Shown piece after piece: positions 1 through 6,398 of a DNA stretch of 37,147 nt. A model generated the notes under the pieces. The model saw nothing but the letters and a program-made list of their open reading frames with translations. It ran no database searches and was not told the origin of the DNA. The position numbers were made by a program, and so were the translations under genes. The stretch's first letter is position 1, and each line of letters begins with the position of its first letter. Source of the DNA: Planctomycetota bacterium (GTDB lineage Bacteria > Planctomycetota > UBA8108 > UBA1146 > JAJFFE01); NCBI GenBank assembly GCA_021776775.1, contig JAJFFE010000370.1, forward strand, positions 1 through 37,147, in the 5' to 3' direction.

Positions 1-182
1 GCGTCGTGCCTGGATCTTCACGGAAATCGCAGCCTGTGTTCCGTTGATCATCCCTCGATTGTCCTCCGCTGTCCGCGCTCGGTACGATTGGCGCCCTTTC
101 GGGCGCATAACGACTCCGCCTGATGAATAGTCCGGGCTAGAGGCCCGGCCGAAAAGTCAGAGGTACGGTGCGCGGCTTCGCT
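1..182. other. Leading gap with two small hairpins
   Basis: I see no credible gene here. Two perfect inverted repeats are present: GCGCCC-TTTC-GGGCGC at 91-106 and CCGGGC-TAGAG-GCCCGG at 132-148. Neither is followed by a T-run on either strand, so they are at best weak terminators for the HxlR gene ending at 183. A phrase of the form ATGAAT(A/G)(G/A)TCCGGGC occurs at about 124-137 and again at about 184-198, a loose direct repeat that overlaps the 3' end of the HxlR gene. Confidence 0.35.
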
Positions 183-539
183 TCATGAATGATCCGGGCA
201 AGCGCTTCTCGACTTCTCCACCTTCGTCTTGTTCTTGCGCCACCAGGTGGCGATTCCGTCGAGAATGGGGATCACGGACTTGCCGAGCGGTGTGAGCGAG
301 TACTCGACCCGTGCGGGGATCTCCGCGTACTGTTTGCGGATGACCAGCCGGTCTGCCTCCAACTCGCGTAGCTGTTGGGTGAGGACCTTCGCGGAGACCA
401 ACGGAATCGCACGGCGCAGCTCGCCAAATCTTTTCGGTCCGTCCTGAATCCACCAAACGATCTCGCCTTTCCAACGCCCCGCGAAGGTGGCGATGGCTTC
501 GACGACTTTGCATTCGTGCGTTTTCTCATCTCGGCCCAT
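183..539 (-). CDS. HxlR-family transcriptional regulator
   Basis: A small winged-helix DNA-binding protein of the HxlR (MarR-like) family, 118 residues, the usual size. What shows it: an N-terminal Cys at residue 10, the phrase FAGRWKGEIVWWI (residues 19-31), then KRFGELRRAIPLVSAKVLTQ (the recognition-helix region), then the wing VEYSLTPLGKSVIPIL. HxlR proteins bind as dimers to palindromes and often sense electrophiles or redox state through the N-terminal Cys. The gene diverges from the pirin-like gene at 749, with a large palindrome between them, so local control of both genes is the obvious inference. The chosen ATG has a modest GGAAGAG ahead of it. The family call is secure; the signal sensed is unknown. 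Confidence 0.9.
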   Translation of the reverse strand: MGRDEKTHECKVVEAIATFAGRWKGEIVWWIQDGPKRFGELRRAIPLVSAKVLTQQLRELEADRLVIRKQYAEIPARVEYSLTPLGKSVIPILDGIATWWRKNKTKVEKSRSACPDHS

Positions 540-566
540 GTTCGACTCTTCCGGTGATTTCCGTTG

Positions 567-605
567 TTGGTTTCCAAAAGGTAACTAGTTGCCAGTGGAA
601 ACCAA
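567..605. promoter_or_regulatory. Palindromic operator, probable HxlR site
   Basis: Outer arms TTGGTTTCC (567-575) and GGAAACCAA (597-605) are perfect reverse complements. They surround an inner near-palindrome GGTAACTAGTTGCC (580-593) centred on CTAG. The whole 39-bp element shares one centre and lies 28 bp upstream of the HxlR start codon and 144 bp upstream of the pirin start. Dimeric winged-helix repressors encoded next to their target typically bind such sites, so autoregulation plus control of the pirin gene is inferred. Confidence 0.65.
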
Positions 606-748
606 TGGTGCTAGAAACTCGCTCGATTGTCCACTTTCGATTCGATGTAGCGCTCGGCGCGACGAATCCACGGTGCATGAAACCATGGGAGGGCCCGCGT
701 CATCGGAGGCTTCCCGAACAACAAGATCTCTCTTCGCAAGGAGGAGCG

Positions 749-1453
749 ATGATTACGGTACGACCTAGCGACGAACGCGGGCACGCCAACCATGGCTGGC
801 TCGACGCGCACCACACCTTTTCGTTTGCCAACTACCGAGACCCGGCGTTCATGGGCTTCAGCGAGTTGCGCGTTCTGAACCAAGACCGAATTGCGGCCGG
901 TCAAGGATTCGGCACGCACGGGCACCAGGACATGGAAATTGTGACGTACGTGCTCGATGGTGTCCTGGAGCACAAGGACAGCATGGGAACCGGCTCGCAG
1001 ATGGTCCCGGGCGAAGTGCAGTTGATGTCGGCGGGAAGCGGCGTGACTCACAGTGAGTTCAATGCGTCGCCGGATCGAGAGCTGCACCTGATGCAAATGT
1101 GGGTCATGCCGGCCGAGCGCGGCACCAAGCCTCGCTACGAACAGAGCGAGTTTCCGGAGTCCGGGCGACGCGGAGCATTGAAGCTGGTGGTCTCTCCGAA
1201 CGGCGACGACGGTTCGCTGACGATCGGACAGGACGCCCGGCTCTATGCGGCGCTGGTCGACGGCGATGAAGTCGTGACGCACACCCTGCCGGCGAAGCGC
1301 TCGGCGTGGCTTCACGTTGCACGTGGGTCGGTCGAACTCAACGGTCACCACTTGGGACCGGGTGATGGTGCGGCGATTCAGGACGAGCAGCAGTTGACCC
1401 TGAAGAACGGTGACGCGGCAGAGCTGGTGTTGTGGGACTTGCCTGAGCACTAG
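749..1453 (+). CDS. Pirin-family protein (YhhW/quercetinase type)
   Basis: A bicupin metalloprotein of the pirin family, 234 residues. The cupin metal ligands sit at H57, H59, H101 and E103 (in THGHQDMEIVTYVL and SGVTHSEF). To my knowledge this is the same numbering as E. coli YhhW, which supports the chosen start. The frame is open upstream to 554, but the ATG at 749 has a strong AAGGAGGAG just before it, and the upstream residues do not look like pirin. YhhW-type pirins can act as quercetin 2,3-dioxygenases, but the natural substrate is generally unknown. The gene is divergent from the HxlR regulator and is probably controlled by the palindrome between them; pirins are often induced under electrophile or oxidative stress. 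It ends at a strong hairpin terminator. Confidence 0.93.
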   Translation: MITVRPSDERGHANHGWLDAHHTFSFANYRDPAFMGFSELRVLNQDRIAAGQGFGTHGHQDMEIVTYVLDGVLEHKDSMGTGSQMVPGEVQLMSAGSGVTHSEFNASPDRELHLMQMWVMPAERGTKPRYEQSEFPESGRRGALKLVVSPNGDDGSLTIGQDARLYAALVDGDEVVTHTLPAKRSAWLHVARGSVELNGHHLGPGDGAAIQDEQQLTLKNGDAAELVLWDLPEH

Positions 1454-1461
1454 CCGTACAT

Positions 1462-1501
1462 GCGGAGGAAGAGCCGGTCGTTCGGCCGGCTCTACCTCCG
1501 C
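1462..1501 (+). terminator. Hairpin terminator after the pirin gene
   Basis: A long two-part stem: GCGGAGG (1462-1468) pairs with CCTCCGC (1495-1501), and GAGCCGG (1471-1477) pairs with CCGGCTC (1486-1492), with a 2x2 internal loop and an 8-nt apical loop. The T-rich TTCTTCGTT follows. It begins 8 nt after the stop codon. Confidence 0.75.
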
Positions 1502-1521
1502 TTCTTCGTTCGGTCACACTC

Positions 1522-1554
1522 GGCTTAGCGGCGAGCTGTAGGCTTAGCGGCGAG
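1522..1554. repeat. 14-bp direct repeat upstream of the isonitrile operon
   Basis: GGCTTAGCGGCGAG occurs at 1522-1535 and again, identically, at 1541-1554, with CTGTA between, giving a 19-bp period. It lies between the pirin terminator and the inverted repeat that brackets the isonitrile promoter region. It may be a paired activator site or simply a local duplication. Confidence 0.6.
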
Positions 1555-1578
1555 TAGGGCTTCGCTGGAAGTGCAATA

Positions 1579-1660
1579 AGTCAATTGTCTTCGAACTCGT
1601 TGACGGCCCAGGTACGTTCAGCGCATCCTTGTCGTCATTCGAATTCCCCGACAATTGACT
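1579..1660. promoter_or_regulatory. 11-bp inverted repeat bracketing the isonitrile leader
   Basis: AGTCAATTGTC (1579-1589) and GACAATTGACT (1650-1660) are exact reverse complements separated by 60 bp. Each contains the palindromic core CAATTG. The second arm ends one base before the AGGAG ribosome-binding site (1662-1666) of the synthase gene. A TTGACG resembling a -35 box lies between them at 1600-1605, but no good -10 follows. Either a repressor binds both arms with looping, or the transcript folds so that translation initiation is affected; the sequence does not decide between them. Confidence 0.5.
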
Positions 1661-1672
1661 CAGGAGCTGGTG

Positions 1673-2683
1673 ATGAATCCGACCAGTCCGGGGGCGGCAC
1701 CGATGCCATCTGCCACCCCGAACCCGATGGCCGGCGAAGGCGTCGAGCGTACGACTCGATTGCCTGGTCATCTGGAGACCGGCAACGTTGATCTTGCTGA
1801 GATCGCGCTCCCGCTTCTACGTCGCGGCAACCACGACGAGCTTCGACTCACGGCGTTCTTCGAGTCTCCGCTCGGTCGCCGACTGGTCAATCGCGTACGG
1901 GAGAAGAGCAGGCTCGTCTTCCTTCTGCCCGCGTTTCCCGCGAAGAGTTCCAACCGGGAGAAGACGGTGGGAGCCGCGCCCGACATGGGCGAGTTCCTCG
2001 GTCTTATGAGTCTCAACGCAATGTGCGCCGAGATCCAGGAGGCGTATCCGCCGGGGGCGGAGGTCGTGATTTGTTCGGATGGACGGGTGTTCAACGATCT
2101 GGTCATGGTCTCTGACGATGACCTCGAACTCTATTGTCGGGGCGTCAAGACGATCATCGAGACTGAGCGTCTCAGCCACCTCAAGACGTATTCGCTAGAC
2201 GATACAGGTGGCATGTTCGCTTCCGATCGTCTTCGGGACGACTTTGTCGAGCGGTTTGGTCCCGAGCTCCAAGACGTCTTGGATGACGCGAAGGCGTGTG
2301 CGCAGCGTCGGTCCATGATCGATGGCATTCATCGCTTCATGAAAGATGACCTCAGCTACCACTTTCCGGATTTGAGCAAGAACCAGTTGATGCTTCGCTC
2401 CAAGAAGCTGGCGTACCAAGTCGTCCAGCGTTCACAGACTTGGGATAACTTTCTCGAGACCGTCTTCCCCCGATCGTTGCGGCTGTCGATACATCCCTAC
2501 CCGATTCAACACCGGAAGTTCGGCGTGAAACTTGTCGCCACTTCGGATCGTTGGGCGACACCGTGGCACAACGTGACGATCAAGGAGAACGGTAGCTACC
2601 GACTGGCACGGCGGCGCGAAGCTTTGACGTTGGGCGCAACACTGAATCATCACAAGGGGGAGTACGCGTACTATGAAGTTTGA
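1673..2683 (+). CDS. isnA: Isonitrile (isocyanide) synthase, PvcA/DIT1 family
   Basis: This family converts the amino group of an aromatic amino acid (tyrosine or tryptophan in characterised members) to an isonitrile, using ribulose-5-phosphate as the carbon donor. Length is 336 residues, typical of PvcA/IsnA. Diagnostic stretches are LPAFPAKSSNREKT (residues 85-98), ICSDGRVFNDLV (133-144) and the C-terminal SIHPYP ... KFGVKL ... TPWHNV region. The first 35 or so residues are Pro/Ala/Thr-rich and probably disordered. The frame is open from a TTG at 1655, but ATG 1673 has AGGAG six bases upstream, so I start there. The stop overlaps the start of the next gene by 11 bp, so the two are cotranscribed and probably translationally coupled. 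I cannot tell tyrosine from tryptophan specificity. Confidence 0.9.
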   Translation: MNPTSPGAAPMPSATPNPMAGEGVERTTRLPGHLETGNVDLAEIALPLLRRGNHDELRLTAFFESPLGRRLVNRVREKSRLVFLLPAFPAKSSNREKTVGAAPDMGEFLGLMSLNAMCAEIQEAYPPGAEVVICSDGRVFNDLVMVSDDDLELYCRGVKTIIETERLSHLKTYSLDDTGGMFASDRLRDDFVERFGPELQDVLDDAKACAQRRSMIDGIHRFMKDDLSYHFPDLSKNQLMLRSKKLAYQVVQRSQTWDNFLETVFPRSLRLSIHPYPIQHRKFGVKLVATSDRWATPWHNVTIKENGSYRLARRREALTLGATLNHHKGEYAYYEV

Positions 2684-3404
2684 AGAGTTAACGGCATCGG
2701 TTCCGTCCCTGCGGGATGAGTTGGCGACCAAAGGACTCGTGACCGTTCGTGGGGTCGAGACCGTCGACGACGGTCAGCTGCTCGCGTTTGCTGAATCGTT
2801 CAGCGACGCCGAGCCGCCCGACCCGAAGGTTCTTGCGTGGGACTTCGGGACGATCATGCGCATGAAGTATGACCCCGACGCCGCAAACTACTTGTTCTCC
2901 AACGAGCGCGTGCCTCTCCACTGGGACGGCGCGTTTCACCGAGAAGCACGCTACCTGTTGTTCTTCTGCGACTCGTCCACCGGTGACGGCGGCGACACCG
3001 TGTTCGTGGACACGACCGCGATTCTTCGCGACGCGTCGCCGGAAGAAGTCAGTCGGTGGGAGGGCGTCACCCTCACATATACAACGGAGAAGAAGGCCCA
3101 TTACGGCGGGACGTTCTCGACACGCGTGGTTCGTAGTCATCCGTTCTATCCCGATCGTAAGATCCTCCGCTTCGCCGAGGTCGTCGAGACCAAGCTCAAC
3201 CCGGTGCAGTTGGATATCGACGGAACCGACGACCCTGGGTTCTACGCGGAACTCGAGGGCCGCGTCCTAGACCCGAAGTATCGTGCGCTCCACAGCTGGC
3301 TGCCGGGCGACGTCGTGATCGTCGACAACCACGCCTTCCTCCACGGCCGCACACCGTTGGGCAAGAACACCGGACGCAGCTTCCGCCGCATCCAGATCTT
3401 GTAA
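2673..3404 (+). CDS. isnB: Fe(II)/2-oxoglutarate oxygenase, PvcB/IsnB type
   Basis: A TauD/TfdA-fold oxygenase of 243 residues. The iron-binding HxD motif is HWDGAF (H83, D85), the distal His is in VDNHAFLHGR (most likely H224), and the 2-oxoglutarate-binding Arg is probably in GRSFRR near 235-239. In known isonitrile pathways the partner oxygenase acts on the isonitrile acid, often by oxidative decarboxylation to a vinyl isonitrile, and that role is inferred here from the 11-bp overlap with the synthase. It is shorter than the 290 or so residues I recall for PvcB. AAGGGGGAG lies upstream of the ATG, inside the synthase. No third tailoring, transport or resistance gene follows, so the cluster looks minimal. 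Confidence 0.87.
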   Translation: MKFEELTASVPSLRDELATKGLVTVRGVETVDDGQLLAFAESFSDAEPPDPKVLAWDFGTIMRMKYDPDAANYLFSNERVPLHWDGAFHREARYLLFFCDSSTGDGGDTVFVDTTAILRDASPEEVSRWEGVTLTYTTEKKAHYGGTFSTRVVRSHPFYPDRKILRFAEVVETKLNPVQLDIDGTDDPGFYAELEGRVLDPKYRALHSWLPGDVVIVDNHAFLHGRTPLGKNTGRSFRRIQIL

Positions 3405-3904
3405 GCCCGCTCGGGACCCGACCTACGCGGGCGGAGAAGCTGTGGCGGCGGCGATCCTGAAGCCGATCCATCTTCTCGATCGTCGACTTCGCTAAATGAT
3501 TTGGTACCGCGCGTTGCGTGATCTCATCAAGTTACCGAACAAGTCGTGGGACCGACGCACGGCGGCCGCTAGCTTGGCTCATATTCTCGAGCAACAGAAT
3601 CACGTGATCGATCGGCCGAACAGTGACCACCACCCTTGTGTTCATGACAGACGACCCCGTGGAGTGCATGCTGGTCCAGCGTGAATTGGCCCGCAGCGGG
3701 CCGCTCACGAACCATCCCTGTCGTACTCGCCGTCACTGCGGGAGTGGTCCGGCTCGAAAATCTCCGGCTATTCTGCGATTTCCCACTCTGCTCCGAGAAA
3801 CTGCAAAACCAGACGCCGATCCGCAGTGTTAGCCCTCGATGAGAAGCGTACCCAATGTAGAGGTCGTTCTAAGAGCTTGATCGCAAGCGATGGGAGCAAA
3901 GCTA
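3405..3904. other. Gap after the isonitrile operon, possible receiver remnant
   Basis: About 500 bp without a convincing gene. GCCCGC (3405-3410) and GCGGGC (3427-3432) could form a hairpin directly after the oxygenase stop, though no T-run follows. From a GTG at 3623 the frame reads TTTLVFMTDDPVECMLVQRE, which resembles the first strand and helix of a response-regulator receiver domain. The resemblance fails after about 24 residues and no receiver continues in any frame I followed, so at most this is a decayed fragment. Confidence 0.3.
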
Positions 3905-5929
3905 ATGGTAGTCAAGGGGCTTGGAGTCTGGTTGGCGGTGGCAGTCGTGTTGTTGGGTGTTGCCCCGGCGGCTTCGTTGCTGACCGCGCAGGTCACGAAT
4001 CTGACTGCTCTCCACCAAGCGGGGCAGACCTTTCTCACGTGGACCGAATCCGCCGGAGCGGGCGTGTCGTATCGAGTCTATCGGAGCTCGCAGCCGATCC
4101 TGGCTATCGATGTGTCGGCTGAGTTCCTCGGTGAGGTCGACGAGCTCTCCAGCGAGAACCTCCGCCAAACGGGACTCAGTGGCGGGCCGTCGTTCTTCCG
4201 GATCACCGAGCTCGGCACACCGTTAGAGGCAACAGACGGACTCTTCGTGCACACGGTCAGCGCGGACGGCGACGGGTTCTACGCGGTCACGTCGGTAGTA
4301 GGCGGTTTCGAGGATACGACGGTCAGCTCCGGACAGAACTCGCTCACCTCTCCAGTTGCGGAAACGGCAGCGACGCCCCGACCGATCTTGCAGTCGATCG
4401 TTGGATTTCGGCGGCACTACGTGCACTGGGTCTCCGATCAGGACACGGCCTTCGCACCGGCCATGTGGAATCGCCCGAGTCGCGCGTTCAACCTGCGAGT
4501 CATCCATAACCCCAGCTTTGTCGGCCCACGTCCGGTGCTCCTCAAGTTGCACGCCCGCGGCGGGAACTATCAGCTTCCTCCTGATTTCCTTCACCCCGAG
4601 GCGGTGGTTCTTTCGCCGGACGATTGGATTGGTGAGAGTCCCGGGAACACGTTCTGGTACGGCCTCAACGAGGCGTTCCCCGACACTTCGGCCTACGCTC
4701 GAAACGTGAACGTGGACTACACCGTGCGTCGCGTCATGGCGGAACTCGACTTCGTGCAGAACGAATCGCTCTTCGATGCCGACCCCGATCGCGTCTACCT
4801 CTCCGGGTCGTCCATGGGGGGAGTCGGCGCGGTCTTCCTTGCCTACCGTTACCCGGACCGATTCGCTGCGGCGCACGCCATCGTCCCGAAGTTCGACTTC
4901 AGTTGCAGTGCCGATCAGTGCTGGCTCGAACCGGAGAACGGAGACCTTCTCTGGGGGACGTTGGCGGGCAACCTGCCGACGACCGACGGCATCGGTGTCT
5001 ACGATCGACTCAACCTCGGGTTTCTTGCCGAGGCGGAACCGGGCGCCGACAGACCGCTGATCACCGCGTGGAATGGCCGCAACGATGTCGTCGTAGGTTG
5101 GCCCGAGAAGCCCCCGACCTACCAGGCAATCCTGAGTGCGCGGCAACCCGCGGTTTTCCTATGGGACGAGAGCGAGCACGGCGGGATCGGGGGAGTCTGG
5201 GGAGCGGTGATGAACCAGCGCCGCGCCGAGATGTGGAGTTACCGTATCGCGCAGGCGCTGCCCGCCTTCTCGAGTTTGTCGATCGACGACGATCCGGGCG
5301 AAGGAGATCCGATCGATGGAGATCTCGTCGGCTCGATCAACGGCTACTTGGAGTGGGATGTCGCGTCGATCGAAGACACGGTGCAACATCACGCAATCCG
5401 CTGTGCCCTCCGCAGCACAACCGCCTTGGACGACGCTCCAGCGGCAACCGCCACAGTCGATTGGACACCGCGTCGACTGCAACAGTTCTTCCTAGTGCCG
5501 GGGGCGAGCTACCTCTTCTCGAACTTCCAAGAGCCATCCGGCAATGAGATCGAGAGTCGCTCGGTGGTTGCCGACGCAAACGGAATCGTCACCGTGCCCG
5601 CTGCCATCGTGACCCAACAAGGCAACGTCTTCCGCCTCGAGACTCTCGTGACCACGCCGGAGTTTCGCCGTGGCGATTCCAACCAGGATGCAGAGACCAA
5701 CATCGGAGATGCTATCTACACACTCTCGCATCTCTTCTCGTCGGGACCGCCATCCATTTGCGCCGCCGCCGCCGACGCCAACGACGACAACCAAGTCGAC
5801 ATCGGCGATGCCATCTTCACGCTCGCCTACCTGTTCTCCTCGGGCTCGCCACCACCCGCGCCAGGTCCGGACCTATGCGGAGTCGACCCCTCTTCCGGCA
5901 TCGACTGTGGTTCATACCCGTGCCCTTGA
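3905..5929 (+). CDS. Exported esterase-like hydrolase with dockerin-like tail
   Basis: A secreted protein of 674 residues. An N-terminal signal peptide (hydrophobic GVWLAVAVVLLGVAPAA, cleavage near ...LTAQ) is followed by a fibronectin-III-like region (about 30-125). An alpha/beta-hydrolase domain follows, with the nucleophile elbow SGSSMGGVGA (Ser303) and a candidate catalytic His in DESEHGG (H425), in the style of prolyl-oligopeptidase or feruloyl-esterase relatives. From about residue 589 come two dockerin-like Ca-binding repeats (RGDSNQDAETNIGDAIYTL and DANDDNQVDIGDAIFTLAYL) and a Cys-containing end CGVDPSSGIDCGSYPCP. I chose ATG 3905 because GGGAG lies eight bases upstream; ATG 3890 is possible and adds five residues. 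The substrate is unknown. The tail matches three other proteins in this window. Confidence 0.85.
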   Translation: MVVKGLGVWLAVAVVLLGVAPAASLLTAQVTNLTALHQAGQTFLTWTESAGAGVSYRVYRSSQPILAIDVSAEFLGEVDELSSENLRQTGLSGGPSFFRITELGTPLEATDGLFVHTVSADGDGFYAVTSVVGGFEDTTVSSGQNSLTSPVAETAATPRPILQSIVGFRRHYVHWVSDQDTAFAPAMWNRPSRAFNLRVIHNPSFVGPRPVLLKLHARGGNYQLPPDFLHPEAVVLSPDDWIGESPGNTFWYGLNEAFPDTSAYARNVNVDYTVRRVMAELDFVQNESLFDADPDRVYLSGSSMGGVGAVFLAYRYPDRFAAAHAIVPKFDFSCSADQCWLEPENGDLLWGTLAGNLPTTDGIGVYDRLNLGFLAEAEPGADRPLITAWNGRNDVVVGWPEKPPTYQAILSARQPAVFLWDESEHGGIGGVWGAVMNQRRAEMWSYRIAQALPAFSSLSIDDDPGEGDPIDGDLVGSINGYLEWDVASIEDTVQHHAIRCALRSTTALDDAPAATATVDWTPRRLQQFFLVPGASYLFSNFQEPSGNEIESRSVVADANGIVTVPAAIVTQQGNVFRLETLVTTPEFRRGDSNQDAETNIGDAIYTLSHLFSSGPPSICAAAADANDDNQVDIGDAIFTLAYLFSSGSPPPAPGPDLCGVDPSSGIDCGSYPCP

Positions 5930-5999
5930 GTGCCCGCGCGATGGAACGCACTAGTCGTGTGAACGCGAAACGACGAGCCCAATAGGCGAAAGTGCGCTC

Positions 6000-6083
6000 C
6001 CAAACAACGAGCTTCCGCGAGCGCGCATAAAGGGGTCTGGGGCGCACGCGACGGCGAAGCCAAACAACGAACTTCCGCGAGCG
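6000..6083. repeat. 24-bp repeat with 60-bp period, in a gene-free stretch
   Basis: CCAAACAACGA(G/A)CTTCCGCGAGCG occurs at 6000-6023 and 6060-6083 with one mismatch, exactly 60 bp apart. A weaker echo (CGAAACGACGAGC) lies at about 5967. Between and after the copies are G-rich hairpin-prone phrases such as GGGGTCTGGGG. The stretch 5930-6240 holds no gene that I can support. It looks like an intergenic repeat family of the REP or short-palindrome kind, but two copies in one window cannot establish a family. Confidence 0.6.
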
Positions 6084-6211
6084 ACGTGCGGGTTCCCGGG
6101 GCACACCCGGCCGTTGCCTGGTCTCACAGAGCGGCGACGCGTACAGATACACAAACGCGCTCACCCGCAGAGTGACAGCGCCGCAACGAAGCCAAGAATC
6201 AAAGAGGGGGG

Positions 6212-6232
6212 TCTGGGGGGGCACCCCCCAGA
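6212..6232 (-). terminator. Hairpin terminator after tRNA-Thr
   Basis: TCTGGGGGG (6212-6220), loop GCA, CCCCCCAGA (6224-6232): a perfect 9-bp stem. On the minus strand it begins eight bases past the tRNA 3' end and is followed by a C-run and then CTCTTTGATTCTT, so it probably ends the tRNA transcript. It also sits in the repeat-rich gap and resembles the other GGGTCTGGGG phrases there. Confidence 0.55.
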
Positions 6233-6240
6233 GTAACGAA

Positions 6241-6313
6241 AGCTGGTGTCGAGACTTGAACTCGAAACCTCCGCATTACGAATGCGGTGCTCTACCAATT
6301 GAGCTACACCAGC
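6241..6313 (-). tRNA. tRNA-Thr (anticodon CGT)
   Basis: A full 73-nt cloverleaf on the minus strand. Acceptor arm is GCTGGTG/CACCAGC with discriminator T, D-arm GCTC/GAGC, anticodon stem CCGCA/TGCGG with loop TTCGTAA, and T-arm TCGAG-TTCAAGT-CTCGA. Anticodon CGT reads ACG (Thr). The CCA end is not encoded. It lies 85 bp downstream of the recombinase gene on the same strand, so it may be read from the same transcript or from its own promoter. Confidence 0.96.
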
Positions 6314-6398
6314 GCAGATTCTGCTATTGGCCGTTGGCGACTGGGAAGTCGACACGGGCCGGGTGGGCGACAAGGCGTCGCCCGATTGGCCCGGCAGT

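Noticed and set aside
4223..5146. Minus-strand open frame of 307 codons opposite the exported hydrolase
   Set aside because: No domain or ribosome-binding site; the plus-strand protein has signal peptide, nucleophile elbow and tail in frame.
6000..6083. CRISPR array
   Set aside because: Only two repeat copies, no further units, G-rich hairpin filler rather than spacer-like sequence, and no cas genes in the window.
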